From Streptomyces griseoviridis (lineage in GTDB: Bacteria > Actinomycetota > Actinomycetes > Streptomycetales > Streptomycetaceae): 64,000 nt of DNA. Location: the NCBI GenBank assembly GCA_014649155.1, contig BMSM01000001.1, positions 496,001 through 560,000 on the forward strand. Direction: 5' to 3'. The position numbers were made by a program, and so were the translations under genes. Positions 34,686 to 43,465 of this stretch are shown piece by piece (position 1 is the stretch's first letter; the number at the start of each line of letters is the position of its first letter). The notes under the pieces were generated by a model. The model ran no database searches and was not told the origin of the DNA. It worked only from the letters and a program-made list of their open reading frames with translations.

Positions 34686-35815
34686 GCGCACCGAGACTCC
34701 GCAGCGACGCGCCCGAACGGGCCGGACTCGACCCGGGCCGGCTCCGCCGGCTCGTGCGGCGGGTCCACGACCTCACCGCGGGCGACCGCCCCTGGGCGGC
34801 CGGAGCCGTCCTGGCCGTCGGCCGCGGCCCCGTGCTCGCCGTCGAGGAGGCGGCCGGCCTCGCCGTGCGGTACGCCTCCTACGACGCCCGCACCGGCACC
34901 GGCGTGGAGCTGCCGCCGGCCGCCCGGGTGCCGGTGACCCCGGACACGCCGTTCGACCTGGCCTCCCTGACCAAGCTGTTCACGGCGGTCGCCGCCGTGC
35001 AGCAGGTCGAGCGGGGCACGCTCGGCATCGACGCCGAGGTCGGCGCGTACCTGCCGGACTTCCACGCCGCCGCCGCGCACCGGCTCACCGTCCGGCACCT
35101 GCTCACCCACACCTCCGGGCTGCGGCCCGAGATCCCGCTGTACGACTGCGCCGACGCCGCCGAACGCCTCGACCGGCTGCGCGCCGAGGCGCCGGCCGGG
35201 CCGGTCGGCACGTACCGCTACTCGGACGTGAACATGCTGCTGCTCCAGCACGTCCTGCAACGGATCACCGGCCGTCCGCTGGACGTCCTGGTCCACGAGG
35301 GCATCACCCGGCCGCTGGGCATGACGGCCACCCGGTTCGGGCCGTGCCCCGGCGCGGCGGCCACCGAGGACCAGCGGCGGCCCTGGGCCAAGGCGGACCG
35401 GGGGATGCTGCGCGGAGCCGTCCACGACGAGAACGCCTGGGCGCTGGGCGGGGTGGCCGGGCACGCCGGGCTCTTCTCGACCGCGCGGGACCTGGCGGTC
35501 CTCTGCCGGGTGCTGCTCGCGGGCGGCTCCTGCGGACCGGCCCGCATCCTGGGCCCCGACTTCGTGGACCTGCTGCTCGCGCCGCCGGGCCTGGGCTTCG
35601 CCGTGGACCAGCCGTGGTTCATGGGCGAGCTGGCCGGGCCCGGGGCGGCCGGGCACACCGGTTTCACCGGCACGAGCCTGGTCCTGGACCGGGCGACGGA
35701 CACCTTCGTGGTCCTCCTCGCCAACACGGTCCACCCGTGCCGCCGCCCGCCCGACAGCCGGCCCCGGGCAGCGGTGGCGACGGAGGTGGCGCGGGCGGTG
35801 CGGGGGAGAGGGTGA
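34682..35815 (+). CDS. Serine hydrolase (beta-lactamase/class C-like)
   Basis: About 377 residues of the AmpC/DD-peptidase fold. The nucleophile motif SxxK is SLTK, preceded by FDLA, and the second motif YxN is present as YSDVN. A third basic motif is seen only as HTGFTG, as in many esterase-type members. The protein is too divergent to name a substrate; it lacks an obvious signal peptide and is probably cytoplasmic. The start is unusual: the family-like part (RSDAPERAGLDPGRL) begins directly after a CTG at 34682 that overlaps the MFS stop as CTGA, with AAGGGGAAGGG in front. The only upstream alternative is a GTG at 34613, inside the MFS gene. Confidence 0.8.
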   Translation: MSAPRLRSDAPERAGLDPGRLRRLVRRVHDLTAGDRPWAAGAVLAVGRGPVLAVEEAAGLAVRYASYDARTGTGVELPPAARVPVTPDTPFDLASLTKLFTAVAAVQQVERGTLGIDAEVGAYLPDFHAAAAHRLTVRHLLTHTSGLRPEIPLYDCADAAERLDRLRAEAPAGPVGTYRYSDVNMLLLQHVLQRITGRPLDVLVHEGITRPLGMTATRFGPCPGAAATEDQRRPWAKADRGMLRGAVHDENAWALGGVAGHAGLFSTARDLAVLCRVLLAGGSCGPARILGPDFVDLLLAPPGLGFAVDQPWFMGELAGPGAAGHTGFTGTSLVLDRATDTFVVLLANTVHPCRRPPDSRPRAAVATEVARAVRGRG

Positions 35816-35913
35816 GCGGACCCGTGCGGACGAGGTGAGCGGGCGGGCCGCGGCCCTCACCAGCCCGCTCGCACGAGCGCCCGCGAACAGGCCGGCGGCC
35901 TCCGCCCACGCCG

Positions 35914-35919
35914 TAGAAT
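35914..35919 (+). promoter_or_regulatory. -10 box for the Rsm22 gene (leaderless)
   Basis: TAGAAT ends six bases before the GTG at 35926, so transcription would start at or next to the start codon. It supports that GTG. Confidence 0.5.
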
Positions 35920-35925
35920 CGGCGG

Positions 35926-36924
35926 GTGAACGCCCCCGCACCTCCCGCCGCCGACACTCTGCGCACCGCCCTCGCCGGGCTGCTCGACGGGATGCCGCCG
36001 CGGCAGGCCGCGCAGGCCGTCGAGCGGCTCATCGGCCACTACCGGGGCGCCACCCCCACCGACGCGCCGATCCTCCGGGACCGCGCCGACACGGCCGCCT
36101 ACGCCGCCTACCGGATGCCCGCCACCTTCGAGGCGGTCCGCGCCGCCCTGGCCGCGTTCGCGGCGGCCGTGCCCGGCTGGACACCCGCCTCCCACACCGA
36201 CCTCGGCGGCGGCACCGGCGCGGCGACCTGGGCCACCGCCGCCACCTGGGACGGCGAGCGGACCTCCACCGTGCTCGACTGGGCCGAGCCCGCCCTCGCC
36301 CTCGGCCGGGAACTCGCCGCCGCCGACCCCGCCCTCGCCGCCGTCCGCTGGCAGCGCGCCCGCATCGGGGCCGCGCTCGCCCTGGACCCCGTCGACCTCG
36401 TCACCGTCTCCTACGTCCTCAACGAGCTGACCGCCGCCGACCGCGCCGCCCTCGTCGACGCCGCCGCCTCGGCCGCGCGGGCCGTGGTGATCGTCGAGCC
36501 GGGCACCCCCGACGGCTACGCCCGGATCATCGAGGCCCGCGACCGGCTGACCGGCGCCGGGTTCCGCGTCGCCGCGCCCTGCCCGCACAGCGCCGCCTGC
36601 CCCATCGCCCCCGGCACCGACTGGTGCCACTTCTCGGCCCGGGTCAGCCGCTCCTCCCTGCACCGCCAGATCAAGGGCGGCTCCCTCGCCTACGAGGACG
36701 AGAAGTTCGCCTATGTCGCCGCCACCCGGCTCCCGGCCGCCCCGGCCCCCGCCCGCGTGGTCCGCCGCCCCCAGATCCGCAAGGGCCAGGTCCTGCTCGA
36801 CCTGTGCGAGACCGACGAGGCCACCGCGCCGGTGCTCCACCGCGCCACGGTCACCAAACGCCACGGCGACCTGTACCGGGCCGCCCGCGACACCGACTGG
36901 GGCGACCCCTGGCCGCCCGCTTAG
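35926..36924 (+). CDS. Rsm22-family small ribosomal subunit-associated methyltransferase-like protein
   Basis: A 332-residue protein related to mitochondrial Rsm22/METTL17. The SAM-fold signature DLGGGTGAATWAT is near residue 85, and SYVLNEL marks the post-strand 4 region. The cysteines in CPHSAACPI and DWCHFSARV match the Rsm22 metal/iron-sulphur ligands. Family members help assemble the small ribosomal subunit; methylation is not proven for bacterial versions. The next gene, a TetR regulator, has its own promoter. Confidence 0.88.
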   Translation: MNAPAPPAADTLRTALAGLLDGMPPRQAAQAVERLIGHYRGATPTDAPILRDRADTAAYAAYRMPATFEAVRAALAAFAAAVPGWTPASHTDLGGGTGAATWATAATWDGERTSTVLDWAEPALALGRELAAADPALAAVRWQRARIGAALALDPVDLVTVSYVLNELTAADRAALVDAAASAARAVVIVEPGTPDGYARIIEARDRLTGAGFRVAAPCPHSAACPIAPGTDWCHFSARVSRSSLHRQIKGGSLAYEDEKFAYVAATRLPAAPAPARVVRRPQIRKGQVLLDLCETDEATAPVLHRATVTKRHGDLYRAARDTDWGDPWPPA

Positions 36925-36950
36925 CGAGACGCCCCGTCTTGCGGCCCTGC

Positions 36951-36956
36951 TAGATT
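36951..36956 (+). promoter_or_regulatory. -10 box for the TetR gene (leaderless)
   Basis: TAGATT ends six bases before the ATG at 36963, and no ribosome binding site is present. The arrangement matches that of the Rsm22 gene. Confidence 0.5.
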
Positions 36957-36962
36957 CGCCCC

Positions 36963-37556
36963 ATGTCCGCTCCTCCGTCCGCCCCCAGGCGCCGCAGCGA
37001 GAGGTCCCGGCGCGCCATCTACGACGCCGCCCTCTCCCTCGTCGGCGAGATCGGCTACCCGAGGACCACCATCGAGGGCATCGCCGCCCGCGCCGGCGTC
37101 GGCAAGCAGACCATCTACCGCTGGTGGTCCTCCAAGGCGGACGTCCTCCTGGAGGCCTTCCTCGACCTCGGCGACGGACCGGCCCCGCCCGCCCTCCCGG
37201 ACACCGGCGACCTCGCCGCCGACCTCAAGGCCGTTCTGCGGGCCACCGTCGACACACTGCGCGACCCCCGCTTCGACACCCCGGCCCGCGCCCTGGCCGC
37301 CGAGGGAGTCGTCGACGCCGAACTGGGCCGGCGGGTCGTCGCCCAGCTGCTCCAGCCCTCGCTCCAGCTCTACGTCGACCGGTTGCGCGCCGCCCAGCGC
37401 GCGGGCGACGTCCGCCCCGGGATCGACCCCCGCATCGCCCTGGAACTCTTCGTCTCCCCCCTCGCCCAGCGCTGGCTCCAGCACACGGCGCCCTTCTCGT
37501 ACGAGTACACCGACACCCTCGTCGACTACGCCCTGTACGGACTGGTTCCCCGCTGA
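36963..37556 (+). CDS. TetR family transcriptional regulator
   Basis: A 197-residue regulator. The N-terminal helix-turn-helix region is YPRTTIEGIAARAGVGKQTIYRWWSSK, a near-textbook TetR DNA-binding domain. The C-terminal half is the TetR_C/AefR-like ligand domain. No operator was identified beyond its own promoter; the ligand is unknown. Neighbours give no clear target. Confidence 0.88.
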   Translation: MSAPPSAPRRRSERSRRAIYDAALSLVGEIGYPRTTIEGIAARAGVGKQTIYRWWSSKADVLLEAFLDLGDGPAPPALPDTGDLAADLKAVLRATVDTLRDPRFDTPARALAAEGVVDAELGRRVVAQLLQPSLQLYVDRLRAAQRAGDVRPGIDPRIALELFVSPLAQRWLQHTAPFSYEYTDTLVDYALYGLVPR

Positions 37557-37648
37557 CCTGGGAACTCTGTCCCTTCCCTGCCCCCGACGCACGGAAGGGT
37601 GGGACCATGGGGCATGCTGATGCGCACGACGGCGAGGCGAGGGGATAG

Positions 37649-38377
37649 ATGAGCGCGGAGTTCGGCGGCCGTAGCGGCCTTCAGGGCAGGCTCTCCCAGT
37701 GGTTGCGCGGACGCCGCCCGAAACAGACCGCCGACGAGGGCGGCCGGGAGGCCCTGCTGCTCGCCGCCGCCGGGGCCGGACTGCCGCTCGCGCCCGCCGC
37801 GCACCCGGCCGGCTACCGCTGTTCCTGCGACCGGGTCGGCTGCCCCACCCCCGCCCGGCACCCGGTCTCCTTCGCCTGGCAGACCCAGTCCACCACCGAC
37901 CGCGCCCAGATCGAGCGCTGGGCCCGCCACCAGCCGCAGGCCAACTTCATCACCGCCACCGGCATGGTCCACGACGTCCTCGACGTCCCCCTCCAGGCCG
38001 GCCGCGAGGCGCTGGAACGGCTGCTCGCCACCGGCGTCGAGGTCGGCCCGGTGGCCGAGAGCGACGACGGCCGGATGCTCTTCTTCACCCTCACCCGCGG
38101 CACCCCCGAGGACGAGGACGAGTGGTGGCCCTGCGAGCTGGACTGCCACCCCGACACCACGGACGAGCACCCCGGCCTGCGCTGGCACTGCCGCGGCTCC
38201 TACGTCCTCGTCCCGCCCGCCCGGCTGCCCGGCGACCACGGCGTGCACTGGGTACGGGGCCCGGAGCATCCGCTGCCGGAACCGCTCACCCTGCTGGAGG
38301 CGCTGACCGACGCCTGCGCCCGGCACGCCGGCAGCGACACCGACCAGGCGGACGGCGCCTGGCCGCTGCGCCACTGA
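37649..38377 (+). CDS. Bifunctional DNA primase/polymerase-like (AEP) N-terminal domain protein
   Basis: A 242-residue protein matching the prim-pol domain found in Streptomyces. It begins after a basic N-terminus (RLSQWLRGRRPKQ) and contains CSCDRVGCPTPARHPVSFAW, a cysteine cluster, and a WARHQPQANFITATGM segment. The classical catalytic D-x-D pair is replaced: DVLDVPLQAG sits where it should be, so primase activity may be lost. No helicase or plasmid genes are near. The ATG at 37649 has GAGGCGAGGGG upstream. Confidence 0.75.
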   Translation: MSAEFGGRSGLQGRLSQWLRGRRPKQTADEGGREALLLAAAGAGLPLAPAAHPAGYRCSCDRVGCPTPARHPVSFAWQTQSTTDRAQIERWARHQPQANFITATGMVHDVLDVPLQAGREALERLLATGVEVGPVAESDDGRMLFFTLTRGTPEDEDEWWPCELDCHPDTTDEHPGLRWHCRGSYVLVPPARLPGDHGVHWVRGPEHPLPEPLTLLEALTDACARHAGSDTDQADGAWPLRH

Positions 38378-38387
38378 GGCACCCCGG

Positions 38388-39359
38388 CTACTGCCCCTTC
38401 GCCGCGGTCAGCCCCTGCAGCCGGCCCAGGACCGCCACGTCGTCGTCGGCTCCGGCCGGCGGGTCGAGCGCGACCTCGTTGGAGACGAACTCCATCGTCA
38501 GCGCCTGCTTGATCTCCCCCTCGGTCAGCGCCAGCACGTCCCGGTTGGGCGTCGGCACCGAGGCACCGCTCGCGGCGGTCTGCTTCTCGTAGTGCCGGGT
38601 GGCGAAGAAGACCAGTGCCCCGCCGTCCTCGGTGCGCAGCGCCAGCGGCGCGTAGTCGCCGTCCGTCAGCGGCTCGTCGATGTACTGCGTGGCCAGCCCC
38701 GGCCGGCTCGCCTGCTTCGCGCGCTGGGCCCGCCAGGCGCTGGTGTGCGGGCCGGCCGCGAAGCCCTCGCCGCCGTCCTGCAAGTAGTCCGTGTAGCTCT
38801 TGCTCAACTCGGCGGGGGAGACGGCCAGTCGGGCGGTGTCGGCGGAGACGGCCTCCGCCCAGCCGTCCCGGTCGGTTCTGAACTCCGGTACGTCGCCGGG
38901 GGAGAGGAGCGTCAGATACGCCGCCTCCCAGGCGTCGTCCAGGCCGTCGCGGGTGAAGACCAGCAGCCAGCGCACGTCCCCGCCCTTGTTGCCGCGGGCG
39001 TCCGCGACGAACCAGCGCGGCCAGCCAGCCTTCTTCGGGATCGTGAACTCGGCGTCGGTCAGCTCCAGCGGCGTGTACGAGGGGTTGCCGCCGGGGTTGT
39101 TGGCCTTGCCGGCCTTCAGCCGGGCCGCGTCGATGGCGGCGAGCGCGCCGGCGGTGTGGTCCTCGTCCAGGGAGACGTCGTAGGCCCGGTCGGCCTCGTT
39201 GTACGCGGCGGTGAACTCCTCGAGGGCCTCGGCCGCTTCGGCGCGGGTCGCTCCGGGCAGCACCTCGCGCTCGCCGTGGACCACCACGCATCCGCTCGCC
39301 GTCAACGACAGCGCGGTCACGGCGGCCCCTATCAGGATGCTCCGGTCAAGCCTGCTCAT
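38388..39359 (-). CDS. Predicted lipoprotein
   Basis: A 323-residue exported protein. The signal peptide ends in the lipobox LTASGC around residue 24, so it is probably lipid-anchored outside the membrane. The mature part has no enzyme motif; it resembles the DUF8094-like lipoproteins of Streptomyces. Function unknown. The ATG at 39359 is supported by the signal peptide. Confidence 0.8.
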   Translation of the reverse strand: MSRLDRSILIGAAVTALSLTASGCVVVHGEREVLPGATRAEAAEALEEFTAAYNEADRAYDVSLDEDHTAGALAAIDAARLKAGKANNPGGNPSYTPLELTDAEFTIPKKAGWPRWFVADARGNKGGDVRWLLVFTRDGLDDAWEAAYLTLLSPGDVPEFRTDRDGWAEAVSADTARLAVSPAELSKSYTDYLQDGGEGFAAGPHTSAWRAQRAKQASRPGLATQYIDEPLTDGDYAPLALRTEDGGALVFFATRHYEKQTAASGASVPTPNRDVLALTEGEIKQALTMEFVSNEVALDPPAGADDDVAVLGRLQGLTAAKGQ

Positions 39360-39424
39360 CAGGTCCCTTCACCTTCCCCTTCCCGGAGGCGAACCCTACC
39401 GGTGTCCGGCGGCCCGCCGTACGG

Positions 39425-39590
39425 TCAGGGGTCGCGGCGCGGGGCGACGAGGACCGCCCCCGTGCGCGGGCGCCGCAGGACGTCGACCAGCTGGCCGTAC
39501 ACCCCGGACGGCGGGGCGCCGGTGACGACCCCGTCCGGCGGTCCGCCGGCGCCGACCGCCCGGCCCGCAGCTCCGCCTCGCTTGGTCCGC
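39425..39590 (-). pseudogene. Short coding-like remnant or small ORF
   Basis: On the - strand a frame of about 55 codons, opening at a TTG near 39590, ends with ASGVYGQLVDVLRR-like sequence at a TGA (39425-39427). Its third codon positions are nearly all G/C, as in real genes, but no domain or ribosome binding site is seen. It may be the 3' end of a lost gene. Confidence 0.3.
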
Positions 39591-39624
39591 GCGGGCAAGG
39601 GCCCGGGTTTGTTTGAATGCTGCG

Positions 39625-40269
39625 GTGACTGACTACGACGTGCTGCGCGTCTTCTGTGCGGCGAACGGCGGCTACGGCAACGAACTCGGCGTCGTCCGGG
39701 ACGGTTCCGTCCTGCCGGACCCGGACGGACGGCAGGCGTTCGCCGCGAAACTCGGCTTCGGCGGGACCGTCTTCGTCGACGACCCCGAGCGCGGCGTCAT
39801 CGACATCTGCACCCCCACCCTGCGCCTGCCCTTCGCCGGCACCCCCTGCGTCGGCACGGCCTGGCTGCTCGACGTGCCCGAACTGGTCACCCCGGCCGGG
39901 GTGGTGGGAGCCCGGCAGGACGGCGAGTTCACCTGGATCGAGGCGCGCGCGCAGTGGTCCCGGCCGCACACCCTGCGCCGGTACGGCAGCCCCGCCGAGG
40001 TCGACGACCTGCCGGTGCCGCCCAAGGGGGAGCGGGTCTACGCCTGGGCCTGGGAGGACGAGGCGGCCGGCCGGGTCCGCGCCAGGGGCTTCCCGGGCCG
40101 GGACGACGGCATCGACGAGGACGAGGCCACCGGCGCGGCGGCCCTGCTGCTCACCGACCGGCTGGGCCGGGCCCTCAACATCACCCAGGGTGCCGGCTCC
40201 CAGCTCCTCACCGCCCCGCAGCCGCGGGGCTGGGTCGAGCTCGGCGGACGGGTCCTGCTGGAACGCTGA
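39625..40269 (+). CDS. PhzF-like protein (short form)
   Basis: A 214-residue member of the PhzF/DapF fold. The FCAANGGYGNELGVV, LPFAGTPCVGTAWLL and DEATGAAALLL segments correspond to the substrate-pocket glycine motifs. The usual catalytic glutamate is not in its expected place, and the protein is shorter than the 260-290 residues usual for PhzF, so isomerase activity is uncertain. The GTG at 39625 is preferred; TTGAAT six bases upstream may be a leaderless -10. It is convergent with the haem oxygenase gene. Confidence 0.75.
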   Translation: MTDYDVLRVFCAANGGYGNELGVVRDGSVLPDPDGRQAFAAKLGFGGTVFVDDPERGVIDICTPTLRLPFAGTPCVGTAWLLDVPELVTPAGVVGARQDGEFTWIEARAQWSRPHTLRRYGSPAEVDDLPVPPKGERVYAWAWEDEAAGRVRARGFPGRDDGIDEDEATGAAALLLTDRLGRALNITQGAGSQLLTAPQPRGWVELGGRVLLER

Positions 40270-40279
40270 GCCGCCACGC

Positions 40280-40927
40280 TCACGCGCTCAGCGGGAACTC
40301 CTCGCCGAGCGCCCGGAAGACGCCGGTGTTCAGCGCGAACGCCGTGCGGCACTCGGCCACGACCCGCTGCTTCTCCAGGTCGTCCGCGCGGATGCCGTCC
40401 AGCAGCTCCCGGTACTCCCGCTTGAACGCGGCCGGGTTGGCGATGCCCTCGAAGACGTAGAAGCGGACGCCGTCGCCCTTCCTCGCGAAGCCCCAGGTCC
40501 GCTCGGCCTTGTCCCGGATGATCTGGCCACCGGAGAGGTCGCCGAGATAGCGCGTGTAGTGATGGGCGACGTACCCGGCCGGCCAGCGCTCGGCGCACTC
40601 GCGCACCCGCTCCGCGTACGCCTCGGTGGCCGGCAGCGCGGACAGCGACGCGCGCCACCGGGCGCCGCGCAGGTGCGCCAGGTCAGCCTCAAGCGAGGCC
40701 AGCCGCAGCAGCTCGGGGCGGACGAACGGCCCGGCCACCGGGTCCGACGCCAGCCGCCCGGCGGCGGTCTCCAGTGCCTCGTACACGAACCACAGCTGTT
40801 CGGTGTAGCGCGCGTACGCCTCCACGCCGAGCCGGCCGCCCAGCAGGTCGCTCATGAACGTCGAGGTCTCGGCCTCCACATGCTGCGCGTGGGAGGCGGT
40901 GCGGATCAGCGTCGAGAAGGAGTCCAT
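40280..40927 (-). CDS. Biliverdin-producing haem oxygenase
   Basis: A 215-residue haem oxygenase that opens haem to biliverdin, CO and iron. The axial histidine lies in the TASHAQHVEAE segment near residue 20. The distal helix glycines are in YLGDLSGGQII, the HmuO signature. The length matches Corynebacterium HmuO. The single-gene unit is preceded by an iron box at 40940-40958 that overlaps its promoter, so expression under iron starvation is expected. Haem-iron recovery is its likely role. Confidence 0.92.
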   Translation of the reverse strand: MDSFSTLIRTASHAQHVEAETSTFMSDLLGGRLGVEAYARYTEQLWFVYEALETAAGRLASDPVAGPFVRPELLRLASLEADLAHLRGARWRASLSALPATEAYAERVRECAERWPAGYVAHHYTRYLGDLSGGQIIRDKAERTWGFARKGDGVRFYVFEGIANPAAFKREYRELLDGIRADDLEKQRVVAECRTAFALNTGVFRALGEEFPLSA

Positions 40928-40939
40928 GCGCCCGATCTT

Positions 40940-40958
40940 CCTGGTTAGGGTAACCTAA
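40940..40958 (-). promoter_or_regulatory. DmdR/IdeR iron box upstream of haem oxygenase
   Basis: CCTGGTTAGGGTAACCTAA matches 15 of 19 bases of the IdeR/DmdR box consensus, with TAACCTAA intact. It starts 13 bp upstream of the ATG. A TTGACT -35-like element (40963-40958, - strand) abuts it, so repressor binding would block the polymerase. The regulator is known for the genus; binding here is inferred. Confidence 0.78.
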
Positions 40959-41013
40959 GTCAACAGGTTGCCGACGCCTTGTCGGTAAAAGCGTACGCCT
41001 GGGCGCGCGAAAA

Positions 41014-41039
41014 GACCCGCCCTCCCTGGAGAGCGGGTC
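41014..41039 (-). terminator. Terminator of the methionine aminopeptidase gene
   Basis: Arms GACCCGC (41014-41020) and GCGGGTC (41033-41039) pair, with an inner CTCC/GGAG stem. On the - strand the hairpin is followed by CTTTTCG. It begins 22 bp beyond the stop at 41062. Confidence 0.75.
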
Positions 41040-41061
41040 CTCGCGCAGTCCGGCGGCGGCG

Positions 41062-41919
41062 TCACGGCAGGGTCAGGATCTCCGCGCCGGTGTCCGTGAC
41101 GACGAGAGTGTGCTCGAACTGGGCCGTCCGCCTGCGGTCCTTGGTGACGACCGTCCAGCCGTCGTCCCACATGTCGTACTCGTGCGTGCCCAGCGTCAGC
41201 ATCGGCTCGATGGTGAAGGTCATGCCGGGCCGGATGACGGTCGTCGCGTGCGGACTGTCGTAGTGCGGGACGATCAGCCCCGAGTGGAACGACGAGTTGA
41301 TCCCGTGCCCGGTGAAGTCGCGCACCACGCCGTACCCGAACCGCTTGGCGTACGACTCGATGACCCGGCCGATGACGTTGATCTGCCGGCCCGGCCGGAC
41401 CGCCTTGATCGCGCGGTTCAGCGACTCCCGGGTGCGCTCGACCAGCAGCCGGCTCTCCTCGTCGACGTCACCGACCAGGTAGGTGGCGTTGTTGTCGCCG
41501 TGCACCCCGCCGATGTACGCGGTGACGTCGAGGTTGACGATGTCGCCGTCGCGCAGCACCGTCGAGTCCGGGATGCCGTGGCAGATGACCTCGTTGACGC
41601 TGGTGCACAGGGACTTGGGGAAGCCGCGGTAGCCGAGCGTGGACGGATAGGCGCCGTGGTCGCACATGTACGCGTGGGCCACCCGGTCCAGTTCGTCCGT
41701 GGTCACGCCCGGCGCGATCAGCTTCGCCGCCTCCGCCATCGCCCGCGCGGCGATCCGCCCGGCCACCCGCATCGCCTCGATCGTCTCGGGCGTCTGCACC
41801 TCCGGGCCGGTGTACGGCGCCGGGCCGGGCTTGCCGACGTACTCGGGCCGCCGGATGTTTCCGGGGACGGAACGGGTGGGAGACAGCTCCCCTGGTACGA
41901 GCAGCGACTGGCCAGACAT
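41062..41919 (-). CDS. map: Type I methionine aminopeptidase
   Basis: A 285-residue enzyme that removes the initiator methionine from new proteins. Metal ligands are in place: the first Asp in IVNLDVTAY, the second in HGDNNATY, the His in GHGINSSFH, and the two Glu in TIEPML and FEHTLVV. The extra N-terminal 40 residues with [16 protein letters not shown] are typical of the actinobacterial MetAP1c type, which binds the ribosome or SH3-like partners. The gene has its own terminator. Confidence 0.95.
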   Translation of the reverse strand: MSGQSLLVPGELSPTRSVPGNIRRPEYVGKPGPAPYTGPEVQTPETIEAMRVAGRIAARAMAEAAKLIAPGVTTDELDRVAHAYMCDHGAYPSTLGYRGFPKSLCTSVNEVICHGIPDSTVLRDGDIVNLDVTAYIGGVHGDNNATYLVGDVDEESRLLVERTRESLNRAIKAVRPGRQINVIGRVIESYAKRFGYGVVRDFTGHGINSSFHSGLIVPHYDSPHATTVIRPGMTFTIEPMLTLGTHEYDMWDDGWTVVTKDRRRTAQFEHTLVVTDTGAEILTLP

Positions 41920-41976
41920 GGTGCGAGTCTAACCAGCGGGCATACGAGACCATGTCCCTGGCGAAAGGAGCCGGTC

Positions 41977-42207
41977 ATGGCCCTGTTCAAGAAGCGCACG
42001 GTCGGCAAACCGGGCGAGTGGTACTACTGCCTCCAGCACCAGAAGGTGGAGGAGGGGCCGGAGTGCCCCGCGAAGGACCGCTTCGGCCCGTACGCGTCCC
42101 GCGCGGAGGCGGAGCACGCGATGCGGACGGCGCGGGAGCGGAATCTCCAGTGGGAGAACGACCCGAAGTGGCACGACGCCCCGGCGGGCGGTCCGGACGA
42201 CGACTGA
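41977..42207 (+). CDS. Small conserved hypothetical protein
   Basis: A 76-residue acidic protein. It contains EWYYCLQHQKVEEGPECPAKDRFGPYASRAEAEHAM, a cysteine pair with an SPOR-like ending that is common in small actinomycete proteins. The ATG at 41977 has GAAAGGAG eight bases upstream, a strong ribosome binding site. It may be a small metal-binding protein; no function is assigned. Confidence 0.75.
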   Translation: MALFKKRTVGKPGEWYYCLQHQKVEEGPECPAKDRFGPYASRAEAEHAMRTARERNLQWENDPKWHDAPAGGPDDD

Positions 42208-42353
42208 CGCCCGAGGGGCGCGGTGGGTTCTGTCGCGTCGCGGGTGCGGGTCGTCCGTGGCCGGTCGCGCGGTTCCCCGCGCCCCTGACGGCATGTCCCC
42301 GGGGGCGCGACCAGTTACCCCGCGCCCGCCCGTCCACGAGACAGGAGCCCCGC

Positions 42354-43427
42354 ATGACCGCCGCAGGCCCCGGAACCCCACCGGCCGGCATCCCCTTCCG
42401 CGCCGGCGAGGACGGTTACGCCAGCTTCCGCATCCCCGCCGCCGTCCGCACGGACACCGGCACGCTCCTCGCCTTCTGCGAGGCCCGCGTCGCCGGCCCC
42501 GCCGACCACGGCACCATCCACGTCGCCGTCAGACGCTCCACGGACGGCGGCCGCACCTGGGGCCCCCTCGTCGTCGCCGCCGAGAACGGCGACGGCCTCG
42601 CCGGCAACCCCGCCCCCGTCGTCCTCGGCACCGGCCGCGTCCTGCTCGTCCACGTCCGCAACGCCGCCCACGCCACCGAGGCCGCCGTCCGCCGCGGCGA
42701 GGTCTCCGCCGAGGACGGCCGCCGGGTCTGGGTGACGCACAGCGACGACGACGGCCGCACCTGGTCCCCGCCCACCGAGATCACCGCCCGGGTGAAGCGC
42801 CCGGACTGGCGCTGGTACGCCACCGGCCCCGGCCACGCGCTGCGCCTGCGCGACGGCCGGGTCGTCGTCCCCGCCAACCACTCCCTGCCCGACGGCCCCG
42901 ACGGCGGTCACTGCCTCATCGGCGACGACGACGGCACCACCTGGTCCCTCGGCTACGTCGACGACGGCGACGGGACCGCCGCCCGCGTCGCCGCCAACGA
43001 GTCCACCGCCGCCGAACTGCCCGACGGCCGCCTCTACCTCAACGCCCGCACCATGCCGCCCTCGCCCGGCCCCCGCGCCGACGCGTACTCGGCGGACGGC
43101 GGCCGGACCCTCACCGCGCCCTTCCGCCGGCAGCCCGGCCTGACCGGCCCCGTCTGCCAGGGCAGCGTCCTCGCCCTCCCCGACCACGGCGCCCTGCTGT
43201 ACTCCGGGCCCGCCGACCCCGGTGCCCGCGCCCGGATGACCCTGCGCGTCTCCACCGACGGCGGCCGGAACTGGCGCCCGGCCCACACCCTCGACGAACG
43301 GCCCGCCGCCTACTCCGACCTGGTCCGCGTCGACGCCCGCTCGATCGGCCTGCTGTACGAGACCGGCGAGGCGTCGCCGTACGAGACGATCACCTTCCGG
43401 CGGCTGTCCGTGATGTGGCGTACCTGA
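42354..43427 (+). CDS. Sialidase/BNR-repeat exo-enzyme, apparently cytoplasmic
   Basis: A 357-residue six-bladed beta-propeller of the sialidase superfamily. The arginine-triad FRIP motif is present (ASFRIPAAV), and Asp boxes S-x-D-x-G-x-T-W recur (STDGGRTW, SDDDGRTW, STDGGRNW). A catalytic Tyr and a Glu are in the expected C-terminal third (YSDLVRVD, LLYETGE). No signal peptide is visible, which is odd for an enzyme that would act on secreted or host glycans. The ATG at 42354 follows ACAGGAGCC. Confidence 0.82.
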   Translation: MTAAGPGTPPAGIPFRAGEDGYASFRIPAAVRTDTGTLLAFCEARVAGPADHGTIHVAVRRSTDGGRTWGPLVVAAENGDGLAGNPAPVVLGTGRVLLVHVRNAAHATEAAVRRGEVSAEDGRRVWVTHSDDDGRTWSPPTEITARVKRPDWRWYATGPGHALRLRDGRVVVPANHSLPDGPDGGHCLIGDDDGTTWSLGYVDDGDGTAARVAANESTAAELPDGRLYLNARTMPPSPGPRADAYSADGGRTLTAPFRRQPGLTGPVCQGSVLALPDHGALLYSGPADPGARARMTLRVSTDGGRNWRPAHTLDERPAAYSDLVRVDARSIGLLYETGEASPYETITFRRLSVMWRT

Positions 43428-43452
43428 CCCGGTGGGCGGGACCGCCCGCACA

Positions 43453-43458
43453 TAGAGT
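43453..43458 (+). promoter_or_regulatory. -10 box for the F420 reductase gene (leaderless)
   Basis: TAGAGT ends seven bases before the ATG at 43466; no ribosome binding site is seen. Confidence 0.45.
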
Positions 43459-43465
43459 CGGGGGC

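Noticed and set aside
43428..43465. GTGGGCGG/CCGCCCGCAC as a terminator after the sialidase gene
   Set aside because: Stem is short with a bulge and only a 2-base loop; not convincing.
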